Source: Lycocorax pyrrhopterus obiensis (Eukaryota; Chordata; Aves; Passeriformes; Paradisaeidae). From it: a DNA stretch of 64,000 bases. Location: positions 19,948,494-20,012,493 of the forward strand of contig JACSVZ010000002.1 in NCBI GenBank assembly GCA_014706295.1. Reading direction: 5' to 3'. Every line of letters begins with the position of its first letter. The stretch's first letter is position 1. Shown here piece after piece: positions 14,701-27,100 of the stretch. Under the pieces are notes generated by a model. That model did not search any database, was not told the origin of the DNA, and saw only the letters and a list, made by a program, of their open reading frames with translations. The translations under genes and the position numbers were made by a program.

Positions 14701-17700
14701 TCCTAAAGATTGACTTATAAAATGCTAAGTGAAGTGAGCAAGGCTGACAGCTTCATACAAGAAAATTACCCCATCACTACCAAAATCTGAGGGAAAGGAG
14801 AGCATAAATGAGCAGTAGATCCTCTTATAGGGTGAGACAATAGGCTTCTCCTCTAATGCAGCCTCCTGTTTTGAGCAGTGTCAACACTGAATTCAGGCCT
14901 TGCTGTAATAAGTGGCTTCAAAGCCAGAAACTGCATTCCAGCCTACTTTTCATATGGGTAGGACATTTTTAAATCAAAAGCATCGGTATCAATTATTATC
15001 GGAAACTCCATCCAGCGCATCAGGAGATATACCTGCACAGCAAAAGAAACGTCCTCTTTCACTAAAGCACTTGCAGGCTACCCTCCTTTTTTTTCTTTAA
15101 AAATTAGATGTATCTTTGGCATCAAATAAGAGACAAAGCATATATAAGTGCTGTGCAAAAATTTACGTAAGCAGTTACAGGCAAGACACTGGAGTACTGT
15201 GAGAGTCCAGATCACAATGAATGAAGATACTAGAGGCATAAAACTGGTAGAAAGTATTTTATTTTTGGAAAAAATTGTTTAATGACAGGAATAAAGCCAC
15301 CTAATTGATATTTTGCACCCAAGTATTTCCCTAAGGCCTCATTGGCTGCAAGCCAGTTGTCAGACAACAGATATTTATTAATTTTCTCAGCACAATAAAC
15401 TTCCTTCTAAAAGAAAAAAAAGATTTTTTAGCAAGAAAACACAAGGATTTTTATTAAAACAAAACTCTATTTTCATTTCAAAGTATAAACACTGGCACAG
15501 AAACCCATAAAATGCCTTTAGACCCCTTTGAACTTCCTACTTGATCTCTGTTGCTGAAGATAGTATCCTGAGACTGTGATAATGCAAAGACCTTGTTCCA
15601 AATGGCAGATAGGCAGAGCAATATGCAAACAGGATTAGTGGCAGAATGCTACCATTATTCTCCAAAAAAAGTACAAGCAAATAATTTATTACCTCATTAT
15701 CTAGTTAGGAAAAAGCTTTCTGTCGAATAACTTCAGCACTGAAACATAAAAACATCTATGCCAAATGCTGAAAATATAAATCTGTGTGTCTTTTTGCTGC
15801 ATGCTTCTGTAAAAGAATTTTTCTAGGAATGTAACCCAAATATCTACTGGCACTTCATTTTTTGTAAAGGAAAAAAGTCTGCAGTAAATTTACAAATAAT
15901 CCAAGAACTGCAGGCCAAATTATTCCACCCACTCATTGTCCCATAACCAAACTGGTCCTTCTATATTGCCCTTTTACATTGCCAGTATCAGTAGAGAAAC
16001 TATCATACAGAAAGGTATATTTTGTTTGTGAGTCAATTCCCGTATTTTCTAAGACAAGGTGTATATTTGTTGTTAGAGTGAAACTACTTAAGAAATTACT
16101 AAATGGGTGCAATTGGAATATTGCCCAATTGCCCTTAAATTCAATGAAAAGATTTCTAGATTCTGTTACGGAATTTAAAAAGCCTATATTCAAGAATTTT
16201 AAATCTATAAAATCTTTCAGTCAAACACCTGAAACCAAGCTTCTGGTTTGCTAGCAGCCAATGAAATACAATACATGGACAAGTTAAAGTGGAAGACGAA
16301 ACAGGTGGTGTCCCTGCTGAATTTTCCAGTGTACGGTACAAACAACAGGCTGTTCAGATCAATATTTATGGCATATTGTCCAATGGGATCAAAGATATAA
16401 TTTAGGTGTTGAAATTTTTTTCAGAATAAATGTTAGAGTCCTTCAAAACCACAAGCTGTGGAATACATAATAAAGGCACAGTAACAAGAAATGATCACAA
16501 ATCGTTGCATAAGAAATATTTGTCATACAGAGAGTAATTGCAAATTTTCCATTATGCAGTATATTTTCATCAGTATGACACTGAGTTGTAAGTCTGAAAA
16601 CACTGAAACTGTCAACAATGGGTAAAAAAGCATTCTTGTGTGCTACCTGAAACTTAGGACCCCTAGGTGGTAGAGTATTTCACAATGACACTCTTAATAG
16701 AAACTGATACCAGCCCCAGAGCAGAGTGCAGAAAAAACACAAAGCAAAGCTGACCAAATAATGCTTTGATGCCTTGGAGTATTGTGCAGATTACAGCAAG
16801 GAGATTTAGGCATTCCATTTAGAAAGAGCAATAGAAAGCTCATGCTTGTACTAGAGAAAATGTACTAGAGAAAAATCGTTAAAAGAAAATTGAATAAAAG
16901 CAAATAGGTACATATCTACAAAGGAAATGTATGAAAAAGAAAATGTTGATGCACATAGTGCGATCAGACTGGAATTTAAGTTCATATTTGGACATGTTTT
17001 GTCTGCTGCAGTTACCCTCTCATACAATGTTTGAAGTGAAAGAAAGAAATTTAAATGTGAGATATAAATTCTAACCATGTAACTCGGGGAAGAGTTCTTT
17101 AAGAGCAACCTTACGCATCTTCAGACAAAACACAGTCCTTGAACTCAGAAGGATTTCCTGAGCTGCGCTGATCTCCCACCGACTTCAGCAGAAGGATTTG
17201 ATGTGGAATATTGCAAGCTCCCTCTAGGTCCTGCCCATGTCCCCGCTGTCCACAGACTCATGCCTTTGAGCACCTGGGTGCTGTCAGACCATCCCATGCC
17301 TCCGTGCTGACTGAAGCTGCTCCTCAAGGTTTGCTTCTCCTTGGCCAAGGAGTCTCTCCTCTAGGTCGATGACAATTTTCACTGAAGTTATATAAAAGAT
17401 GGTATCTCTTGGGTTTTCATCACTCTGCCACACTGTTGGAAAAAAAAATAGACTCTGAAGTTGTTAGGCAAGAATGACAGGTGAAAAAAAGTTAAGGGAT
17501 TCACCTGCTTAAATACTGGTGCCATATTTATGCCTCGAGCACCCACAATACCCACACCAGATGACCCAAACATGACCCAGAACCTATTGGACTCCATTCC
17601 CTTTTGCAGCTGCAGGTAGAAGCCAAATGAGAATTTTCAATACTTTAGGTATTGAAAATAAAGGCTTTTTTCTTGTACTGTCCATCAGATTTTTACTTTT

Positions 17701-19416
17701 TTTTCTTTGGATGAATATTGGACAAATAACAGAACAATCGATAACTTTTCTTTATCTCATTACAAAATTGCTTTACATTCCTGGATGCATTTCTAGGTAC
17801 CAAACACTGCTCTATCTAGGTTTCAGCCCACTTTCTCTTTTTTACATGGGTGTATTTCTGTCGAGGACAACAACCATTATTTTTCGTTCTTCAGTGCTCT
17901 AAAATGCAACGTTATCAAACGGAAAACTCAGCTATCATTATCTGCCAGCTATCCCATCCGCTGATTTAATTCAGGATAAAAATAGCCAAATGGCTTTATA
18001 TATGATAAAAAGTGAAAAAGGCAGATTGCTTCTAAGATAAAAAGAAGAAACTATGATAAGTCAATCATGAGCACAGGAGATGAGAGCTAATACATATTGG
18101 TGTGATGAAGACTGACATGCCCATTACCAAAGTGGAACAATTTTTAGCAGTAAAAAGATTAAGCATGATGGTGTGAAATAAAAAATTGACTAGACTTTAT
18201 AGAACATGGAAGTTCAGAGGCTTCAACAGGATTATTAAAATTTGCTGCAAAAGAAGCCTCCATGAGTAAAAAGAATCAGAGAGGTTATGCTACCCCTTAA
18301 TGTAAGAAAAAAATTACTAATTTATCCCTTATATGCAAAATGCAGAAAAATTATTCGTAAGTAAGAAAGAGTGAAAGAGTGAAAAAAAAATAGTAAGCTG
18401 CAAATTGCTGCAGGAGAAATTTACAAAAGTAAAAGATAATTGCCAGGCAAACACAAACCTCAGCATTGCCTATTAGCAATCTAGAACTTGAGGAAGAGTC
18501 CTTTAGCCACAAATATATCAGATATTAATTTTTTGGATATTATTTTCAGGAGCTGGTCATTTACTGCCGATCATCCTATCAGAAGCTGCAACAGGTATTA
18601 TTTTATTCTAGTGTCTTCATGGGCCTTTAATTTGCCTTTGTGTTGGATGATGTAGTGAGCAGCAAGTCATCTCTCTTCAGAGCATCACGAGTCCTCAGAG
18701 GACAAACGACACAGTCCCTTCTGCACTGACGCTGCACCAACAGATTTCCACAGAACTATGGCTTTTGAGATAGCTAGTGAGCCACACACTGGTAGGTGGA
18801 GGCAATATCAAGGGTTTAATTCAGCTTTAGAGCTGCATCCATGAATGTTTGTAACTTCATTCATTCCCATTCATACACTGCAGACAAAGCTGGCCCAGTG
18901 CATCAAACACCATGGTACTTATACCACATTGATGATTTATACCATCCCAGGTTCAAACCTTGTACTCTTCTTTTCACGTTTTGTACTTATCATTGAAGAT
19001 TTGCCAGACTGGATTTACAAGCTTTTTGGTATAATATACAAGCAAGACATCAGAATTGCACGCTATCCATTTCAAATCACAAACTTTTAGTATATTTGTT
19101 TACTTTGTCTAATATTTTGTAGCACATATCAATGCGGTACAAGCATTTCAAAATGCCTAAGAAACCCTCACCTACTTTAGGGAAGTGTCATTCCATACAA
19201 AAACATCATTATTTTTGCATTTAATTTTTTTTCCAAATACTTATGAATTGTACGCAAATGCTCAGCATCTTTTTAAGCCTACCTATTGACAAACTAAAAA
19301 AACCAGCATAAAAAATGCACTCCTTTCAATGGGATACTGATTTTAAAAAAATAATGATGGTATGTTGTATAATGTATTTAAACCCTGTTGGTATGCACTA
19401 GCCAAACTCTCACTCA
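8766..19416. other. Intergenic region without a recognisable gene
   Basis: Continuation of the gene-poor stretch. Open frames of up to about 123 codons (for example near 9.2-9.6 kb) have random-looking composition, no family motif and no codon pattern that suggests selection. No RNA gene was recognised. Confidence 0.65.
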
Positions 19417-19476
19417 AGACCAGGATCCACACACCAGGATCCAGTTAGACCAGGATCCACACATCAGGATCCAATT
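19417..19476. repeat. 30-bp tandem duplication
   Basis: Two adjacent 30-bp units (19417-19446 and 19447-19476) start AGACCAGGATCC and differ at two positions. Each unit itself holds two CAGGATCCA half-copies, so the motif occurs four times. The duplication ends within the CCAAT palindrome of the promoter-like block that follows. Confidence 0.9.
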
Positions 19477-19661
19477 ATTGGCTCATTAACCTCCCACAAA
19501 CAGCTGTGGCTGCAGGGCGGGCATTAGCCCTATAAATCAAGCCCTGGGAGTAGCCAGAAACAGAGGTGGTTGTTTCTGGTTGCTGGGTGCTGCATGTGCT
19601 GGAGCTCTGCGCTGAGAAATCATAATCCAAGGACCAGAAGACTGCGAGCTCCGGCACAATG
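19471..19661 (+). promoter_or_regulatory. Orphan core-promoter-like block with possible first exon
   Basis: In order on the plus strand there is a perfect CCAAT inverted repeat (CCAATTATTGG, 19471-19481), an E-box CAGCTG (19501-19506), a GC box GGGCGGGC (19515-19522) and a TATAAAT box (19531-19537). A start site would be expected near 19560. The next ~100 bp are GC-richer than the surroundings and end in an ATG followed at once by a GT donor-like sequence (19659-19663). The spacing is that of a TATA-type vertebrate promoter. No downstream coding exon was identified, so transcription is an inference; it could instead be a decayed repeat or a lncRNA promoter. Confidence 0.35.
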
Positions 19662-22600
19662 GTATAGGATGGGATTAATCTGATTTAGTATCAAATCTAC
19701 ACTTGAGCTAATCACACACAATTACCTTCAAGTGACAGCTCGTAGATGTAGTTAGAGGAGGGAAGGGCAAGAGTCGTGTCATCCTAATGCTGACATCTAA
19801 CAAAGAACAAGAGAACCCTGTGCTAGTTCTTTTAGACTACTGCAGAAAGAGCATAGTGTAAATATCTTAACCATTTACAACAAAAATATTTCACTGTCTA
19901 AATTTATCATTGATGTCTCTCATCCACAGTGTCTAGCAGGCATTTTTTTCTGTTTGTTTGGATTAATTTTGCCACTATTTGTTGCAGATTTGCTAATGCC
20001 TAAAGAGCATGGCTGCAAGTAAAGACTGATGGAATGAGTGTGAAAATTCCAGTTGTTCTAAACCTCATGCTGGCCATGGGTTGTCAGTGCTTGACGGTTC
20101 CCATTTCTGTGGAAGTTTGCTACCCCCTCATGCCTAGGTCTGTAAATTAAAATTGTGGGCTGAAAGAAAGATAAAACTGCAGAGATATTGCCCTCTAGAT
20201 TTCAGAGAGCACATAACTATTACCTTCAGCAAGAACTGTGTTTTGCTGAAATAGATGTTTAAACTACTTTTTGAATCATGGCACTCTGGAGATATTTTTA
20301 AAACTGGGATTTGCTTCAAGTTATATGTGTTAGAAACGAGTGAACAAAACCATAAAAGGACAGAAATAATCTTATGTATTTCCATAAGTAGTAGTTCCTT
20401 CTATGAGATCAGTTTAATTGCTTTCAATGAAACTTCAGTTTATATTGCTATTACCAAATAAGCAAAATCTTCAAACTGGAAAAATACTGAGAAAAAAAAT
20501 CAGTTACCAGAAGGGACACAATTGTATCACCTGAAATTGCCCAGTTGGTTTTTTAGCTGTCAAATTTTCAGTAATGATGGTACTTTGATTTGTGTGTGTG
20601 AGGTGATTGTTGGTCTGATGAAACAGTTGCCTTAAGCATGTTCCTAAACCTACTAAAACCAGGCTAAAACAAGCAATAGCAAATACTTATGCAAAACACT
20701 GTATTCTTTCTCATTTTTCAAGCTTCTGGGAGAAGTAACAAATTTAACTTTTTGGGTTTCCTGGTTTTTTAAACACTCTCAGGGCCAACTAATGCCCAGC
20801 CATTGTGTAAGCACCAGTTTTCCAGTGGTCTCTCCACAGCACGCTGCCGAGAGTGCTGCCATTACTAGCACAGCGGAAGTGGTTTGGGATAGTTCTCTTA
20901 AAAAAAATAAGTTTAAATTTATGAATGTAGTTCATGACTACTAAAACTAAAGTTTGCTTGCTTTCTCAGAAAGGGGACTGAGCTCCTCTGAGCCCACTCC
21001 AAGCTGGGGTCTACCTCCTCTTCCAAAGAAAGCTGCACCCACTCAAAGGATTGTTCTGGCCCAATTAGGCAAGTACAGACGCATGCATAAGAAATACATT
21101 AATTCTAAGTAAAGATAAAATATTTTCTATTTGAACAGGCAAAAAGAATTTTTCAGAAGGTTCTGATAGATTAAGGTTCATCAAGATAAGATCTAGGCGT
21201 TTTTTCTCACAGCATGTATTATTGCCTGACATTCCCTACTGCGTAATACAAACAGGGTAAGGCTAAAACTCTCTCGATTTTAAGGCAGGTGTGACCTAAG
21301 CAGACATCAGGAGAAATACATAAAATTTTCTTTCTTTACATAGTGTATGCCCCAATTCCATTGTTTCTAAATGAGACATTTTGATTCAAACAGGAGATGT
21401 GAGTTGGTCTGTAACATACCAAGCACACATTTCTTTTTCTGTAATTTATTACTTTAAGAAATAACAGGGTAGATCGTAGTCAAAGAGCAGTGGCTGACCT
21501 GCATTTCTGAGTAATAGTTTTTAATTATTATTTGTTCACAGTAACTCTTTTACTAACTGAAGAAACAAAAATATCAATTCAACTGGATCCATATAATGGA
21601 AGAAAATATCAGCTCTAATTAATTTTTGTTGACATTTCCTGTCATTTAGGCAACATACATTAATACTTGGGGATAATATATTCAAAAAATAACCTTTATC
21701 TGTTTCTTTCTTCTCTGTTTTCAGAAAAATATAAAGCTTTGATCTTTCTCTTTGCTTGCTACAGAGATGAGGGTATAAAACCTGTATCACAGTCTAATAT
21801 CAATGCATGAAAATTCAGCTACCACAAACATCTTCCTTAGGTGGTGAAATGTTACAGTTCTTCATGCCTTCCTGTGGAGCCTGTGACTAATCTAATGCAA
21901 TAATGACTTTTAAAAGTAGACAAGAAAGCTGAAACTTGATAACAACAGGAAACTTGTTTCTCTTTTTCTCCTACATACCTGATGCTATTTTTGGAAAAGT
22001 ACTGGTAGTGTAAGCTCAAGATACAAGCAATTATAATAGGGCACAGTATTAAGAATTCTTAATTCCTATCATGAAGAAAAAGTAAATTTCATGTCATGAT
22101 GCTTGATACTTTTCTGCAGTTCATTGAGCCAATAAGAACACTCATGGGCACCTATCTGCTTGAGAAAAATAAATAAACAAAAGTAGCTTTTAACAGCAGC
22201 AGCCTTGCGATCAATCCACACATTGACTTTGTGTCATGATGTGAAGATTGAAGAGAGAGAAAGGTTGTGCTACTGAATTATGCTCCTGGATGCTCTGAAC
22301 ACCTGAGGACCAGGATAGCATCCAACCTGCAAAGATGAGGGATGTTCCTGTTGTGTCACTTCTGGCTCTGCAAGGAGGAGGATGCCCACTCAGAGCTTTT
22401 TTCTGGCTCATTTGAGTTGGTGCTGCCTAACTACGGGCAGGATTTGGATACCTTTGTACCTTGCTGCTTCTTTTCTTTTTAAAAAATTCAAACAATTCAT
22501 TTATTTTTCTTTTTTCCCCCTACTCTCAGTTCCCCATATAGTTATATTTTCTTGTACCAGTCTCTTATGCCTTATTTTCTGAAACTTCAGTCACCTGCTT

Positions 22601-24170
22601 GTGAGAGCTAAGTTAGTCAGCTATAAGTTAAACATATTCTTTTACAGCAACTCTGTACCCTAAGCCAAATAATAGTTTAAAAAAAATAGTAGTAATAAAG
22701 GCAAATTAAAAAGTCTTGGTGAAATCTATCTTTTGAAATCTAGCATGTCCCACATCCCTGGCCTTCATTCTCCTATTTTCATTAACTCAAGGTAAATGTT
22801 AAAAAAAAAAAAAATAGAACCCCCCAAATCACACAACTCTCATTAACATTAAAACAGCTGAACTCTGGGCTAGGAGCTGTGTTACAATTTTTGGAATGCA
22901 ACAGTGTGGGAACACTGAAGAAAAACAGTTTGAAGTTGTAGGGATTCAAGAAAAACTGGATAATCTGGAAAAAAAGTCTGCTACACTTGCAATCTAGGAG
23001 ACAAATGCACATGTTTCAGCTGTGGGAGGATGATCAAAATTTGTTTTGTTGGAACTTCACTGCCGGTGTTCTGCTCTACGGCACTTGTAATTGCCTCATC
23101 TCTCCCTTGCCTGACCAACGCACAGGTGATGTCCTTGGCGCCCTATCTTATTCCTGGCTGCATTTTCTGCTTTCTGGCCCTCCTAAGCAAAGAGGTGGTG
23201 GCTGCTTCATGGGCAAGGGAGAACCGGGCACCTCTGACAGAGAGTCTGGAGCCAGTAGCAGAATAATGATGAAAGACTGGGAGTGAGGCACTGAATTACG
23301 CAGTTTTTATGAGCATGTTGTGGACATGTCAGCATGCCCCAATCTCAGCAATAGATAACCCTATCTAACCCCACTTGGTTCAGCGAAGGGAAGAACTGCA
23401 TTGTGACAGGATGCAGATACCTCACTCAGAGAAAGTGTAAGGATCTGTCCCTCACCTGAGCATTGGACATAGGACATACCCCAGCCACAGCAGCTCCTTC
23501 TATGTAATACAGCACCAGCTGCTGTTATTTTCTGTCATGGCATTTTGCTCCTGAAATAATCTAGTTGGCAAAGACAACAACCTAAATAATATTTAAACAG
23601 ACTCTATAAACTGTAGAGATAGTTAAAGGGACATTTTAAATTATACCTGTAGTAGGTATGCAAAGAAATCTATGAAACCAGTTTTCTTTGGATTATATCT
23701 GAAATAAAGTCTACTCTTGTGAGGAATCTGATTGTTACTTCCTAATCTTGCAGAACATTTTAAAGGAGATTTAATGTACAAAGCTAAGATACAATGAAAA
23801 GATAAAAAAATTCCTATTTTAATGTTCGTTCTTGACTGATGTGCTTAATAAAGACAAGACGAAAAAGAAAATAACTTTACCTATGTATTGAAATCACTGA
23901 ATGACTGTGTACAAAAACCCCACAATTCTTGTTTGGCAACTCTTATCTTTTATTTATTTCCTTTTTTTTTGTTAGTTTTGTTTGTTTGGCTGGCTGGTTT
24001 TAGCTTGGGTTTTTATTTGTTTTTAATTTTTCATCCTGATGAATGAGACTAAGTTACTCAGAACTGATTTCATAACAGGAGAAGGACACACAGGGTAGGC
24101 AGTCCCTAAGAAAGCTTTTTTAACACTACTGCTGTGCCAAACTGCAAGATGGCATTGGTGTATAGATAAA

Positions 24171-24185
24171 TGTCCCCTGGGGACA
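24171..24185. promoter_or_regulatory. 15-bp palindrome resembling an EBF-type site
   Basis: TGTCCCC and GGGGACA flank a single central base and form a perfect 7-bp inverted repeat. The core fits the CCCNNGGG pattern of EBF-family binding sites. It stands alone in non-coding DNA, so it is only a candidate site. Confidence 0.3.
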
Positions 24186-27100
24186 AGGGTGCACAAACTC
24201 ATTTTAACTTGTGACCCACACCAGATTTGAATTCAAGCTGGTACCTGAACATACTGAGCTGGGAGAGCTCCTCATATGCAATTCTGTCCCACTCTCCTCA
24301 GAGAAGCTAATTTCAGCTGTATCAGTGAGGTCTTGTCTTTTAAGCCTCAGCTGTGCCTGCAATAACTCTTAACTGCTCTAAAGCTTTCTGCTGCATAAGA
24401 TATCTCCAGACCTTTCACATGACATTTTCTTCACATCCTTTCATGTAAGATTCCCTGGTATAAGGAAATGGTTGAATAAACATTTCACTGTGAAATGAGT
24501 GGGAGAGTAAGCAGGCAAAGTGGGAAATGAAAAATGAACTGAGCCATCAACATTCACACATAACTTACTTAGGGAGAATTAGAACATCACTACTCCAGTC
24601 AACTACTCCTGTGTTAGCTGTCATTTACCAGGTATCCGTTGCATTAAGATGGTTCTTTCCTCAGAGTAGCGATTATCTGTTAATATCTTAATGAAATACA
24701 CCTCGAACATCCCTATGCAGACTCAAAATACAAATAGCAATAACTATACTGATATGCTGGCTCCAATGTAAACATGTAGGGACTATCCAAGCAGTGCATT
24801 TCAGTGCAATACTTTCACCATCACTAGACCTACTAGCTTCCTTTTGCTTATTTTAAACTTTTTGGGCTAGGTCACAAGTTTTTTGCTGGGGTTGACAAAG
24901 ACAGAAAGTCTTAATTTGCTCACAGAAACTAGCAGAACTATTAATGTGTTTTAAACAAGCAACTAAAATAATTTCTTTGCCAATGTATCCTACTCCTCTT
25001 ATGGGAGTGAAGACAGACATAAACCTACAGGGTGAGATAGTGACAAAGAATACATATTCAAACACAGCTGTGTCTGTTCATAATTTTGTTCATATTTAAA
25101 CACAATTTAAATGGCACGCATTATGTATTTTTAAGGAGGTATTTTCCCTGCAGATAGAAAATTCTGCAATCCCAAGAAGCTCAGCACAGCTGCACATAGC
25201 TCAAGCCAGCACACATTTCAGAAGAAGCTCGCTATACAGAATGCAGCCCCATTAAGCAAACTCACTAGAGAACAGCCCTTAAAGCTATTCATTATACATT
25301 AGGTGGTGTATACAAAGAAAATAAAACAGGTTTTATTATTTAACATCTACTTAGTGTTTAAAAATGCATGATCCATGTTTGGACAGTTTAAATGGCACTC
25401 AGGTTCCATGCACTAAGTCACATGCAGTACTTTTGGTGACTCTCAAAGTCAAAACACAAAAGAAATGTTCTTTGGCAGTTGTTTGTGTTTAGCAGAACCT
25501 TGAGAGCTTTAATTGGGTGGATAGCTGCTGATAAATTTAATCTCTAGGTCAGAAAAGTATGTTTAAGATACTGGAAGTATTGCAGCACATTCAATTTTCC
25601 CAAGTTATTTATATCACCAACATGACCTAAGTTTTTCAGTAAGTTATAGAAAACTACATTGCACTTCCTTAATGAATTTGATTGCATTTTATTGTTTCCT
25701 GTTCTTTCTTGTTGCTTTAAATTGATGGTGATAAGCAGACCATCTTATGTGAGACTTCTGCAGTTTGAATAATCCAGTATAGAGTGCAAAATACAATCAG
25801 CTGCCAGAGTAATTCACTGATTATCATGGAAGATCACTGATCAGTAAGGCAGTAACAATCTACAGCCTCAGTGGAAGGGTTGTCAGAAGTGAAGAATATT
25901 AGATTATAATTCGAAACATTACGTGCACACAGAATAAACTGCAAATTCTGTCAGAACTCTCATTACATGAGTGCAGATCTGTCAGGGTATCTGCTGAACG
26001 ATGAATTTGTTCGCAACTGAAGGAGCAGCTGACTCAGCACGTTGACCACTCCTGCAATCCTTGCTCTACAATGGTGGGAATGTTTTAGAAGTGTTTGACA
26101 CTTGTGATGCTCAACACCGGTAATTTCCAGGGTTTGTAGCAGTTAATATGTCTTATAAGTCTTCTATCTTTTAACTTTCATTACCTCCAAAACACTCAAG
26201 TCCAAAGCTTGCCAGCTTCCAATTTGCAGTTGAAGTCACGTATTGCATCTAAATCTGTCTCCATTAGAAGTGACTTTCTTTAATACCTTTGTAGAATCTA
26301 AGTTGTGTCTTGTTTTTAAAGCACATTTTGCTGTCATAAGTACATGCATCTAATGTTAACTTCAATGGCATTGATAGTTTTCATCTCGAAGTCATGAATG
26401 AGAATAGAAGCTTGAGGGGTTTTTACCATAAGATTATTTTCATTAATATAACATTTCACAAATCTGAAATGAAAATATCTATTTACTGCAGTAGTTTGAA
26501 ACCAGACATTTATGTACAGAATATCGTTTGAACTAATCAACCTAAGAGGCCAATTGTTCTATGAGAGTACAGATGCCTCTGCTTTCAGGGAAGCAGTTTA
26601 AAATATTACACTATATTTTGATGACAAACAAAAGGAAAGTTGAGTTGGAAAAATAATCTAAACTAAAATATAATTAAATTTACCAAACATCTTCATGACT
26701 CTAAATTTTAAAACCCCAGTGAAGCTGGGTATCATTATATAGTATGGAATACAGGATGAAATAAATTGCTGAAGAGGAACTCTCTAGAGGAAAAAAAACA
26801 GAGATCAAATAAAATTATGAATAATACTAGTGAATAAAGTAGTTAAATCTTCAGAAAAATATATTTTTCATCTCAAGTTCATCTCCTTTAGACCTGATCC
26901 AGTATATGGTGGGGGAAACACAGAAGGTAGGACTGGTGCAGGCAGGAAGAATTTAAGACACTTATTTTCTATATTTGCACAGGCCTCAAGCTACTAAACA
27001 CCATTTTATATTGAGGAAACTGTTCACATGAAAAATGCATGGAATACAAAGACAATACAGGTTACTTCAGAATGCCATTTATAGTTATAACACTTGATGT

